Assembly: GCA_039800205.1 (NCBI GenBank)
Contig: JBDLRB010000050.1
Coordinates: forward strand, 1 to 30,804
Source of the DNA: SYIM01 sp039800205
GTDB taxonomy: Bacteria > Pseudomonadota > Gammaproteobacteria > Burkholderiales > Burkholderiaceae_E
Direction of reading: 5' to 3'
Length of the DNA stretch: 30,804 bases
Part shown: positions 15,272 to 23,165 of the stretch, piece after piece
Layout: the number at the start of each line of letters is the position of its first letter
How positions within the stretch are numbered: the first letter of the stretch is position 1
Position numbers and translations under genes: made by a program
The notes under the pieces: generated by a model
What the model saw: only the letters and a program-made list of their open reading frames with translations
Databases searched by the model: none
Told to the model about the DNA's origin: nothing

Positions 15272-16276
15272 TCAGCCATCGAGTCCCGATAGCGCATGGG
15301 CTGGATAGCCTGGCCGGCTGCGGCAATCCGCGATGTACTGCTCGACGATCGCCTTGAAGGAGGGGTCAGGCTGCAGGCCCAGTGCCGCAGCGCGCTCGGC
15401 GCGGGCGCCCCGAGCCCAGTTGCTGACGATACCCGCAATGCGCTCGTCGCGCTCGAAGCGGACCCGATTGCGGACCGTCGGGCCGGCGACGTCGGCCAGG
15501 GCATCGAGCATATCGCCCACGCGTACATTCAGGCCGGGCAGGTTCAACGCCAGTCGGCCACCCATGGCCTCGGCGGGGGCCTGGTAAACGGCCATGAGCC
15601 CGGCAATGGTGTTTGCCGGTGACGCCAGCGGGTGGGTGACGTCGGGGTCGACTGGACAGACGGTATCGACGCCGGCCAACGGCTCGCGGATGATGCCGCT
15701 GAAAAAGGACGATGCGGCGCCATTGGGCTTGCCGGGGCGGACCACGACGGTCATGAGACGCGCTGAGCGACCGTCGATGAAACCCTTGCGGGTGTAGTCG
15801 GCGATCAGATATTCGGACATCAGCTTGTGCGTACCGTAGGAGGTCTGTGGCGACGGCAGGGTGTGATCGGTGACCAGAGCGGGCATCGCCTGCCCGTTCA
15901 CGGGACCGTACACCGCGACCGAGCTGGCGAAGACCAATCGGGATACTGTTCCCGACTGACGCAGACCTTCGAGCAGGGCGCGCGTGCTGTCGAGATTGGA
16001 GCGCAGGCCCAGCTCGAAATCGAGCTCGCATTCGCCCGAAACGGCCGAGGCCAGGTGGAACACGCCGTCAAAGCCGCTGGCAAACAAGGACGTCTGGGCG
16101 AGCATCGGGCCGGCCTCTGCGCGTACTCGGGGGTCGGCCAGCAGATCCGGTGGAGGCGCGAACAGGTCGGCAATGACCAGTTCCGTGACGGGCTGGCCGT
16201 TGAGGCCGTGCTGCAGGATCTCGCGGGCGAGACGGGCGCCTACAAAGCCGCCGCCGCCGGTCAGAAGGATTCTCAT
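15272..16276 (-). CDS. denD: DenD-like NAD-dependent sugar-acid dehydrogenase (epimerase/dehydratase family)
   Basis: A 334-residue extended SDR most like D-erythronate dehydrogenase DenD, which oxidises a C4 acid sugar at C2. Landmarks are LLTGGGGFVGARLAREIL, the dinucleotide-binding Asp in VIADLFAP, FHLASAVSGECELDFELG, FASSVAVYG, the catalytic YGTHK, and the DenD-like VVRPGKPNGAASSFFSGIIREPLAG. The ATG at 16276 has AAGGGA 9 nt before it; the in-frame ATG at 16285 would abut that site, so I prefer the shorter form. In this operon a sugar-acid or sugar substrate other than erythronate is possible, because the rest of the erythronate pathway (DenK/OtnK-like kinase, OtnC) is not in view. Confidence 0.75.
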   Translation of the reverse strand: MRILLTGGGGFVGARLAREILQHGLNGQPVTELVIADLFAPPPDLLADPRVRAEAGPMLAQTSLFASGFDGVFHLASAVSGECELDFELGLRSNLDSTRALLEGLRQSGTVSRLVFASSVAVYGPVNGQAMPALVTDHTLPSPQTSYGTHKLMSEYLIADYTRKGFIDGRSARLMTVVVRPGKPNGAASSFFSGIIREPLAGVDTVCPVDPDVTHPLASPANTIAGLMAVYQAPAEAMGGRLALNLPGLNVRVGDMLDALADVAGPTVRNRVRFERDERIAGIVSNWARGARAERAAALGLQPDPSFKAIVEQYIADCRSRPGYPAHALSGLDG

Positions 16277-16303
16277 GTCGGGCATTCCCTTGAGGGCGGG
16301 TCT

Positions 16304-18043
16304 TCAGTGATTGTCCTTGGGAACGAAGGCGCCACGCTGGCCGACCAGAAAATCGAGGTCGGCCCCCTCATCGGCCTGCAGGACGTGATCGATGTAGAGC
16401 TTCCAGTAGCCCGAATCGAGCGGCGGCTTGGGGGCTTGCCACTCGGCCAGCCGGCGCTCGAGTTCGGCTTCGCTGATGTCCAGGTGCAGACGACGTTCGG
16501 GCACGTTGAGTTCGATCATGTCGCCATTGCGCACCACGGCCAGGGGCCCGCCGGCCGCGGCCTCGGGTGCGGTGTGCAGCACCACGGTGCCGTAGGCGGT
16601 GCCGCTCATGCGTGCATCGCTGATCCGCACCATGTCGGTGATGCCCTTGCGCAGCACCTTGGGCGGCAGCGGCATGTTGCCGATCTCGGCCATACCCGGG
16701 TAGCCCTTGGGGCCGCAGTTCTTGAGGACGAGGATGCAGGTCTCATCGACATCCAGGTTCTCGTCATCGATGCGGGCGTGAAAGTCCTCGCTGTCTTCGA
16801 ACACGACCGCGCGGCCGCGGTGGACCAGCAGAGCGGGTGTGGCCGCACTGGGCTTGATGACCGCACCGCGTGGTGCCAGGTTGCCGCGCAGGATGGCGAT
16901 GCCCGCCTTGTCCTTGAAGGGCTGATCGAAGGATTTGATGACGCGGGGGTCGAAGTTCTTTGCGTCAGAAATGTTTTCGGCCACGGTCTTGCCGCTGACG
17001 GTCACGATGTCCTTGTGCAGCAGATGCTCGATTTCCTTCATCACCACGGGCAGCCCCCCGGCGTAGCAGAAGTCCTCCATGAGGTGCTCGCCCGAGGGTT
17101 GCAGGTTGAGCAGGCAGGGCATATCGCTGCCCAGCCGGTCAAAGTCGTCCACGCCCAGTGCGACGCCCAGACGCCGGGCAATGGCGATCAGATGGATCAC
17201 TGCATTGGTCGAGCCGCCGATGGCCGCGAGGGTTCGGATCGCGTTCTCGAAGGCTTCTCGTGTGAGGACCCTGGAAATGGTCTGGTCTTCGTGGACCATC
17301 TCGACGACGCGTCGCCCCGCTTGACGGGCCAGCACATTGCGGCGGCCATCCACTGCGGGGTAGGCGGCATTGCCGGGTAAACCGATTCCGAGCGCCTCGA
17401 CCATGCTGGCCATGGTGCTGGCCGTGCCCATGGTCATGCAATGACCGTGACTGCGATGCATGCAGCTTTCGGCCTCGAAGAAGTCCTGCAGCTTGAGTGT
17501 GCCGGCTCGCACCTGTTCGCTCATGCTCCAGACACCGGTACCGGAGCCCAGTTGCTGGCCGCGCCACTTGCCGTTGAGCATCGGTCCGCCCGACACGCCG
17601 ATCGTGGGCAGGCCGACGCTTGCCGCACCCATCAGCAGGGACGGCGTTGTCTTGTCGCAGCCCATCAGCAGCACGACCCCATCGATCGGGTTGCCCCGAA
17701 TGCTTTCCTCGACATCCATGCTCGCCAGATTGCGGTAGAGCATGGCCGTGGGCCGGAGCAGGGTCTCGCCCAGCGACATCACCGGGAATTCGAGGGGGAA
17801 GCCGCCCGCCTCGTACACGCCGATCTTGACCTGTTCGGCCAGCGTTCGGAAATGACTGTTACAGGGGGTGAGTTCGCTGAACGTGTTGCAGATACCGATC
17901 ACCGGACGGCCATCAAACTGATCGTGCGGCACACCCTTGCCTTTGACCCAGCTGCGATACATGAAGCCATCGCGATCCTGGCGGCCAAACCACTGCTGGC
18001 TGCGTAACTCGCTCGCGGGCTTTCTGGGGGGGGGCTTGCTCAT
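16304..18043 (-). CDS. IlvD/Edd-family aldonate dehydratase (L-arabonate/galactonate/xylonate type)
   Basis: A 579-residue dehydratase with an iron-sulfur cluster, turning an aldonate into its 2-keto-3-deoxy acid. Likely cluster cysteines are Cys61 (ELTPCNSH), Cys129 (LMGCDKTTPS) and Cys202 (HGHCMTMGTAST); the Lys after the second Cys (Lys131) and Ser480 (ARMSGTA) correspond to the usual metal-bound carbamylated Lys and catalytic Ser. Length and the MGCDKTTPSLLMGAASVG segment fit the pentonate/hexonate subgroup rather than IlvD or Edd. Substrate cannot be settled by sequence reading alone: the downstream DgoK and DgoA suggest galactonate-type acids. It is the first gene of the leftward operon, and codons 4-6 are a run of nine C. 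Confidence 0.88.
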   Translation of the reverse strand: MSKPPPRKPASELRSQQWFGRQDRDGFMYRSWVKGKGVPHDQFDGRPVIGICNTFSELTPCNSHFRTLAEQVKIGVYEAGGFPLEFPVMSLGETLLRPTAMLYRNLASMDVEESIRGNPIDGVVLLMGCDKTTPSLLMGAASVGLPTIGVSGGPMLNGKWRGQQLGSGTGVWSMSEQVRAGTLKLQDFFEAESCMHRSHGHCMTMGTASTMASMVEALGIGLPGNAAYPAVDGRRNVLARQAGRRVVEMVHEDQTISRVLTREAFENAIRTLAAIGGSTNAVIHLIAIARRLGVALGVDDFDRLGSDMPCLLNLQPSGEHLMEDFCYAGGLPVVMKEIEHLLHKDIVTVSGKTVAENISDAKNFDPRVIKSFDQPFKDKAGIAILRGNLAPRGAVIKPSAATPALLVHRGRAVVFEDSEDFHARIDDENLDVDETCILVLKNCGPKGYPGMAEIGNMPLPPKVLRKGITDMVRISDARMSGTAYGTVVLHTAPEAAAGGPLAVVRNGDMIELNVPERRLHLDISEAELERRLAEWQAPKPPLDSGYWKLYIDHVLQADEGADLDFLVGQRGAFVPKDNH

Positions 18044-18096
18044 TGTGGCTCCGTCGTGAGGGCGGGGTGAGAGGATTGATCGTCGATATAGATATT

Positions 18097-18125
18097 ATGG
18101 TAATACTATTGAGGCCTGCCTTCAA
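18097..18125 (-). promoter_or_regulatory. Candidate promoter and GntR operator of the aldonate dehydratase operon
   Basis: On the minus strand a -35-like TTGAAG (18125-18120) is followed after 17 bp by TACCAT (18102-18097), four of six bases matching the -10 consensus. The plus-strand sequence TGGTAATACTA (18098-18108) fits TNGTNNNACNA, the general operator pattern of FadR-type GntR regulators, and covers this -10. Binding there would block transcription of the dehydratase operon. Confidence 0.5.
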
Positions 18126-18232
18126 TGCATACCAGAGGCATCGAACACGGCAAGCGCGTGCGGGTTGCTCCGGACCGCTCAGCGTGGTCAAGGGTTTGTC
18201 CGCGTTGATGCGGTCTTGTTAGAAACATCGTA

Positions 18233-18243
18233 TCGTCATACCA
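18233..18243 (+). promoter_or_regulatory. Second GntR operator-like site, just before the regulator gene
   Basis: TCGTCATACCA fits the same TNGTNNNACNA pattern as the site at 18098-18108 and shares its GT-N2-TACCAT half when that site is read on the other strand. It ends 7 nt before the ATG of the GntR gene. It therefore overlaps the probable start of transcription and fits autorepression. Confidence 0.5.
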
Positions 18244-18250
18244 TTAAAAG

Positions 18251-19021
18251 ATGATGTCCAGCGTAATCAAGAACGTTCACGGCAACACGCTCGATCTGCT
18301 GGGCGAGGCCGTCGTTTCGGGCCGCTACCCCTGCGGCAGCACGCTGCCGCCTGAGCCCGTTCTGGGCGAGTCGCTCGGCGTCAGCCGAACAGTGGTGCGC
18401 GAAGCGATCAAATCGCTGATTGCCAAGGGCCTGGTCACAACGGGCCCCAAGGTCGGCACGCGCGTGCAGCCCGAAGACCATTGGAACTGGTTTGACCCGG
18501 ATGTAATCACCTGGCGCTCCAAGGCTGGCATCACGCCCGAGTTCCTGCGCGATCTTCAGGACTTGCGCAGGATCGTGGAACCGGCCGCGGTCCGGCTGGC
18601 GGCCGAACGCGCCACGGCGCAGGACATCGCCGACCTGGAGGCTGCTTTTTCCGGTATGGAGCATGCGTTGCGATACGGCGGCGATTATGTGACCCACGAC
18701 CTGCTTTTTCACCAAGGGCTCTTGCGTGCAGGCGGCAATCGGCTGCTGCTCCATATGAGCAAGGCCCTCAGCGCATTGCTGCGCATCAGCTTCGATCTGT
18801 CCACCCGCAAGAAGGACGGGCCATTACGCTCGCTGCCCCTGCACCGCAACGTGCTCGATGCGGTCGTTGCTCGCGATCCCGCTCGGGCCGAAAAGGCCAT
18901 TCGTGTTCTGATCGAGGGTGCGCATCAGGACATCCAGGACGTCCTGTCGCGCGGTCTGCGTCCGCGCACAGCGTCCAGGGCGGGCCTGTCGAAACCCGAC
19001 AAGCGTCGCAAGGCGGCCTGA
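18251..19021 (+). CDS. dgoR: GntR-family (FadR subfamily) regulator, DgoR-like
   Basis: A 256-residue DNA-binding regulator. The N-terminal winged helix-turn-helix (about residues 8-75) reads STLPPEPVLGESLGVSRTVVREAIKSL, then KGLVTTGPKVGTRVQP, very like the galactonate repressor DgoR, including the following DHWNWFDPDVITW. The C-terminal FCD ligand domain (about 90-235) is all-helical and includes DLRRIVEPAAVRLAAERA and the His-containing HDLLFHQGLLRAGGN, where metal and effector bind in relatives. A basic tail follows. It is divergent from the dehydratase operon and 10 nt from the TRAP genes. Its effector is probably an aldonate or a 2-keto-3-deoxy acid from this pathway. DgoR is the closest match by eye, not a proven orthologue. 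Confidence 0.85.
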   Translation: MMSSVIKNVHGNTLDLLGEAVVSGRYPCGSTLPPEPVLGESLGVSRTVVREAIKSLIAKGLVTTGPKVGTRVQPEDHWNWFDPDVITWRSKAGITPEFLRDLQDLRRIVEPAAVRLAAERATAQDIADLEAAFSGMEHALRYGGDYVTHDLLFHQGLLRAGGNRLLLHMSKALSALLRISFDLSTRKKDGPLRSLPLHRNVLDAVVARDPARAEKAIRVLIEGAHQDIQDVLSRGLRPRTASRAGLSKPDKRRKAA

Positions 19022-19031
19022 GGTCTGACCG

Positions 19032-19544
19032 ATGCAGAAGATCATCGACCTCTTCTTCCGTTTTCTGGAACTCCTCATCGTCGTGGCCATGGTGGCCATG
19101 GTCGGGATGGTGTTCGGCAATGTGGTGCTCCGCTACGGCTTCAATTCCGGCATTGACATTTCCGAGGAGATGTCTCGCTACTGCTTCATCTGGCTCACGT
19201 ATATCGGCGCCCTGGTCGCCATGCGCGACCAGGCGCACGTGCGTGTGGACATCGTCGTCAAGGCGCTTCCGCGGGCGGGTCGAAGGGTCTGTTTCATGCT
19301 CAGCGAGGGCATCATGCTGGGCATCAATGTGCTGTTCTTCATCGGCACCTTCCAGATGCACGAACTGCAGGTGACCAACGTCTCGGTTGTGGTGGGACTG
19401 CCCATGATCTGGATATACGGCATCGGTTACGTCGTCAGCGTGGTGATGGCCCTCATGAACGTCCATGCGCTGTGGCGCCTGCTGGGCGGCCCCTGGCCTG
19501 AAGAGGATCCGTCTCAGGGCGGACTGAAGGATCTGAAAGGCTGA
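19032..19544 (+). CDS. dctQ: TRAP transporter small permease, DctQ type
   Basis: A 170-residue membrane protein with four predicted membrane segments (about residues 8-30, 45-65, 88-110 and 125-147). It is the small subunit of a sodium-driven TRAP uptake system. The conserved ISEEMSRYCFIWLTYIGA segment after the first helix and the following basic HVRVDIV are DctQ hallmarks. GAGG lies about 9 nt before the ATG. It follows the regulator by 10 nt and precedes the large permease by 3 nt. Confidence 0.88.
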   Translation: MQKIIDLFFRFLELLIVVAMVAMVGMVFGNVVLRYGFNSGIDISEEMSRYCFIWLTYIGALVAMRDQAHVRVDIVVKALPRAGRRVCFMLSEGIMLGINVLFFIGTFQMHELQVTNVSVVVGLPMIWIYGIGYVVSVVMALMNVHALWRLLGGPWPEEDPSQGGLKDLKG

Positions 19545-19547
19545 GCC

Positions 19548-20846
19548 ATGACCGTGACTGTCTTCGTGCTCAGTCTGCTCGGCGCCATGGCGCTTGGGAT
19601 GCCGATCGCCTACGCCCTGCTGTTCTGCGGGGTGGTGCTGATGGTGTTTCTCGGGGCGACCAGCACGGTCGTGTCCTTTGACAGCCAGATTCTGGCTCAA
19701 CGGTTTGTCGACGGTGCGGACAGCTTTGCTTTACTGGCCGTGCCCTTTTTCGTTCTGGCGGGCGAGTTCATGAATGCGGGCGGTCTGAGCCGGCGCATCA
19801 TCAATCTCGCCATGGCGTGGGTGGGCCATCTGCGGGGCGGGCTGGGCTATGTCGCCGTCATGGCGGCCATCATCATGGCGTCCCTGTCGGGGTCGGCGGT
19901 GGCGGATACGGCTGCACTGGCCACGCTGCTGATCCCGATGATGCGCAATGCCGGCTACGACGTCGCGCGAGCCTCCGGGTTGATCGCAGCCGGCGGCATC
20001 ATTGCACCCATCATTCCACCGTCCATCGGTCTGATCGTCTTTGGGGTGGCCGGGAACGTCTCCATCACCAAGCTCTTTCTGGCCGGTATCGTCCCCGGTA
20101 TCCTGATGGGGGTCGCGATCGGGATCGCCTGGTGGCTGGTGTCGCGCTCCGAGAACGTGCCCACGCAACCCCGGATGTCCATGCCCGAGCGCCTGCGCCA
20201 CACCCGCGACGGTCTGCTCGCCTTGTCCTTGCCGGTGATCATCATCGGCGGCATGAAGATGGGCGTGTTCACACCGACCGAGGCGGCGGTGGTGGCGGCC
20301 ATGTTCAGCTTCGTGGTGGGGCTTTTCGTCTACCGCGAGCTCAAGCTCAACCAGCTCTACAGCCTGATCCTGTCAGCGGGCAAGACCACCGCGGTCGTCA
20401 TGTTTCTGGTGGCTGCGGCCATGGTGAGCGCCTGGCTGATCACGGTCGCCAACATCCCCGCGCAGGTCGTCGGCCTGCTGGAACCCCTGCTCGACAGCCC
20501 CAAGTTGCTGATGCTGGTGCTGATGGCGGTCATCTTGGTCGTCGGCACCGCGCTTGATTTCACGCCGACGGTGCTCATCCTCACGCCCGTGCTGATGCCG
20601 GTGGTGGTCAAGGCCGGCATTGATCCGGTGTACTTTGGCGTCCTGTTTATCATGAACAATGCCATCGGGCTGATCACGCCCCCGGTGGGCAATGTGCTCA
20701 ATGTGATCTGTGGGGTCGCACGGATCGGTCTGGACCAGGCCTTCAAGGGGGTCCTGCCCTTCCTGCTGGCCCATCTGGTGGTCTTGTTCAGTCTTGTGCT
20801 GTTTCCCGAGATCGTCACGGTTCCATTGAAGTGGTGGATGCGATAA
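19548..20846 (+). CDS. dctM: TRAP transporter large permease, DctM type
   Basis: A 432-residue protein with about twelve membrane segments, the transport channel of the TRAP system. Typical parts are LLAVPFFVLAGEFMNAGGLSRR, the SGSAVADTAALATLLIPMM region, GGIIAPIIPPSIGLIVFG, and the C-terminal repeat with NNAIGLITPPVGNVLNV. Sodium-binding and transport residues lie in these loops in studied relatives. It works with the DctQ protein just upstream and the binding protein downstream; the order Q-M-P differs from the more common P-Q-M. Confidence 0.92.
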   Translation: MTVTVFVLSLLGAMALGMPIAYALLFCGVVLMVFLGATSTVVSFDSQILAQRFVDGADSFALLAVPFFVLAGEFMNAGGLSRRIINLAMAWVGHLRGGLGYVAVMAAIIMASLSGSAVADTAALATLLIPMMRNAGYDVARASGLIAAGGIIAPIIPPSIGLIVFGVAGNVSITKLFLAGIVPGILMGVAIGIAWWLVSRSENVPTQPRMSMPERLRHTRDGLLALSLPVIIIGGMKMGVFTPTEAAVVAAMFSFVVGLFVYRELKLNQLYSLILSAGKTTAVVMFLVAAAMVSAWLITVANIPAQVVGLLEPLLDSPKLLMLVLMAVILVVGTALDFTPTVLILTPVLMPVVVKAGIDPVYFGVLFIMNNAIGLITPPVGNVLNVICGVARIGLDQAFKGVLPFLLAHLVVLFSLVLFPEIVTVPLKWWMR

Positions 20847-20886
20847 GCCTGTTCTTTTTAAACCAACCCCAGAGGAGACTTCCCAA

Positions 20887-21894
20887 ATGAAACGACGAGC
20901 CCTGGCCACTCTGATTGCCGGTGCCGCCTTGCTGGCGGTCCAGAGCGCTTCTGCCCAGTACACAGAGCGCACCATCAAGTTCACCAATGGCGTTGCGGCC
21001 GACCATCCGGTCGCAGACGGTCTGCGGCGCATGCAGCAAGTGCTCGATGCCAAGACCGGCGGCAAGATCAAGATCAACGCTTTCTGGAGCGGGTCGGCGG
21101 GCGGTGACCTGCAGGCCACACAGGCCCTGCGTGCGGGCACGCAGGAAATGGTCTGCACCTCGAGTTCGCCGCTGGTGGGTATCGTCAAGGAACTGGGCGT
21201 CTTCGATCTGCCCTTCCTCTTTGCCAACGAGAAAGAGGCGGACGCCGTGCTCGATGGCCCGGCGGGCGAATACTTCAACAAGAAGCTCGAGGCCGTCGGC
21301 CTGATCAACCTCGCTTACTGGGAAAACGGCTTTCGCAATCTCACCAACAGCAAGCGTCCCGTGGCCCGGGTCGAGGATTTCGGTGGGGTGAAAGTCCGGG
21401 TGATGCAGAACAACATCTTCCTCGACACCTTCAAGACCCTGGGCACCAACGCGGTACCCATGGCGTTCGGCGAGGTGTTCACCGCGCTGGAGACGCGGAC
21501 CATCGATGGCCAGGAAAATCCGTTCGTCACCATCGACACGTCCAAGTTCTACGAGGTGCAGAAGTTCCTCAGCGTGACCCGTCATGCCTACACGCCGTTC
21601 CTGGTGCTCTATAGCAAACGCCTGTGGGACAAGCTGAGCCCGGCCGAGCAGGCGGTACTGCGTGAAGCCGCCATCGAAGGTCGCAAGGCGCAGCGTGCCG
21701 CGATCCGTGCCCAGAGCGACAAGGCGCTGGCTGCGCTCAAGGCCAAGGGGATGCAGGTAAACGAGATCAGCCCGGCCGAACAGAAGCGCATGTTCGAAAA
21801 GGTCAAGCCGGTGTATGACAAGCACCAGGCCTCGATCGGTCCCGAAGCCATCAATATGGTGTTCGACGCCCTTAAAAAGGCACGGGGCGGCTGA
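20887..21894 (+). CDS. dctP: TRAP transporter periplasmic binding protein, DctP type
   Basis: A 335-residue periplasmic receptor for a small organic acid. Residues 1-23 are a signal peptide ending SASA-Q. The body has the class pattern GVAADHPVADGLRRM, DLPFLFANEKEADAVLDG, and KVRVMQNNIFLDTFKTLG, where the conserved Arg normally binds the ligand carboxylate. GEVFTALETRTIDGQENP is also typical. GAGGAGA (20872-20878) lies 8 nt before the ATG, the strongest ribosome-binding site seen in this operon, which suits a protein needed in excess. The ligand is probably a sugar acid, from the neighbouring genes. Confidence 0.92.
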   Translation: MKRRALATLIAGAALLAVQSASAQYTERTIKFTNGVAADHPVADGLRRMQQVLDAKTGGKIKINAFWSGSAGGDLQATQALRAGTQEMVCTSSSPLVGIVKELGVFDLPFLFANEKEADAVLDGPAGEYFNKKLEAVGLINLAYWENGFRNLTNSKRPVARVEDFGGVKVRVMQNNIFLDTFKTLGTNAVPMAFGEVFTALETRTIDGQENPFVTIDTSKFYEVQKFLSVTRHAYTPFLVLYSKRLWDKLSPAEQAVLREAAIEGRKAQRAAIRAQSDKALAALKAKGMQVNEISPAEQKRMFEKVKPVYDKHQASIGPEAINMVFDALKKARGG

Positions 21895-21907
21895 TCCTCG
21901 GTCGACC

Positions 21908-21939
21908 GGGCCGCAAGGGCTTTGCCGTGCGGCCCTTTT
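21908..21939 (+). terminator. Intrinsic terminator after the TRAP genes
   Basis: GGGCCGCA (21908-21915) and TGCGGCCC (21928-21935) form an 8-bp GC-rich stem, followed by TTTT and CC. The loop may pair further (GGC-TTT-GCC). It lies between the binding-protein stop and the next ATG, 20 nt before it. It probably lowers rather than abolishes readthrough into the enolase-family gene, or separates the two units. Confidence 0.7.
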
Positions 21940-21958
21940 CCGTTCTGAGACGCTCTTC

Positions 21959-23155
21959 ATGAAGATCACCCAAGTCGAAACGCTGCGCCTGGGCGAGTTT
22001 CCCAACATCATCTGGGTGCGCCTGCACACCGACGAGGGACGGGTCGGTCTTGGTGAAACCTTCATGGGCGCGGCTGCAGTCGAGGCCTACGTACACGAGT
22101 GGGTCGCGCCCAAACTGCTGGGCAAGGATCCGCTGGCCATCGAGGCCCGCAATCGCGAGCTGGCCGGCTATCTGGGTTGGCGGGGGTCCGGCGTAGAGAC
22201 CCGCGGCAATTCGGCGGTGGATATCGCGCTCTGGGATCTTTTTGGCCAGGCCGCCGGGATGCCGCTTTATACCGCGCTGGGCGGGCGCAGTCGTGACCGT
22301 ATCCGCATCTACAACACCTGCGCGGGCTATCAGTACGTCCGCCAAAGTACCAACCAGACGTCCTCGAATTGGGGCCTGGGGAATGCGCAGGGGCCGTACG
22401 AGGACCTGCAGGGCTTTCTGCACCATGCCGACGAACTCGCAGAGTCCCTGCTCTCCGAAGGCATTACGGCGATGAAGATCTGGCCTTTCGATATCGCAGC
22501 CGAGAAAAGTGATGGCCAGTACATCAGCCCGTCCGACCTCGAGCAGGCGCTTGAGCCGTTTCGCAAGATCCGCCGTGCGGTGGGCGAGCGGATGGACATC
22601 ATGGTCGAGTTCCATAGTCTCTGGCGCCTGCCCATGGCACGCAGGATCGCCCGTGCACTCGAGCCCTTCAATACCTTCTGGCATGAGGACGCCATTCGCA
22701 TGGACAGTCTGGATCTGCTGAAGGCGTACGCAGAGGACTGCACGGCACTGATTTGTGCCAGCGAGACCCTCAGCTACAAGTGGGGCTTCAAGGACTATCT
22801 CCAGACCGGCGTGGCGGGGGTGGTGATGCTCGACCTGAGCTGGTGCGGTGGCCTGAGCGAAGCGCGAAAGATTGCTGCGATGGCCGATGCCTGGCAACTG
22901 CCCGTGGCCCCGCACGACTGTACGGGGCCGGTGGTCTGGGCCGCGTCCACCCACCTGTCGCTGCACGCACCCAACGCGCTGATCCAGGAATCTGTGCGTG
23001 CGTTCTACAGCGGCTGGTATCGCGAACTCGTGACCGAATTACCGATCGTTGAGAACGGCACCATCCGCCTGAATGACCGACCCGGCCTGGGCCTGCAGTT
23101 GCTACCCGACCTGCACCGACGGGCTGATGCCGTGCAGCGGGTGTCCGAACTGTGA
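21959..23155 (+). CDS. Enolase-superfamily (mandelate racemase type) acid-sugar dehydratase
   Basis: A 398-residue member of the mandelate racemase/muconate lactonizing enzyme family. The N-terminal capping domain has GLGETFMG and the SAVDIALWDLFGQAAGMPL segment. In the barrel, Lys173 lies in MKIW, metal ligands are Glu217 (VEFH), Glu243 (WHED) and Glu269 (ASET), and the catalytic dyad candidates are Asp292 and His319 (PHDCTGPV). The pattern is that of a magnesium-dependent acid-sugar dehydratase, not of galactonate dehydratase DgoD as I know it. The ATG at 21959 follows the terminator, and the longer open frame overlaps the binding-protein gene. Substrate is unknown, but probably a hexonate or pentonate. 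Confidence 0.82.
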   Translation: MKITQVETLRLGEFPNIIWVRLHTDEGRVGLGETFMGAAAVEAYVHEWVAPKLLGKDPLAIEARNRELAGYLGWRGSGVETRGNSAVDIALWDLFGQAAGMPLYTALGGRSRDRIRIYNTCAGYQYVRQSTNQTSSNWGLGNAQGPYEDLQGFLHHADELAESLLSEGITAMKIWPFDIAAEKSDGQYISPSDLEQALEPFRKIRRAVGERMDIMVEFHSLWRLPMARRIARALEPFNTFWHEDAIRMDSLDLLKAYAEDCTALICASETLSYKWGFKDYLQTGVAGVVMLDLSWCGGLSEARKIAAMADAWQLPVAPHDCTGPVVWAASTHLSLHAPNALIQESVRAFYSGWYRELVTELPIVENGTIRLNDRPGLGLQLLPDLHRRADAVQRVSEL

Positions 23156-23165
23156 TCCCGTTTGT

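Noticed and set aside
15827..17380. Plus-strand 517-codon frame opposite the DenD-like and dehydratase genes
   Set aside because: Both minus-strand proteins are recognised; this frame crosses two genes and shows no family features.
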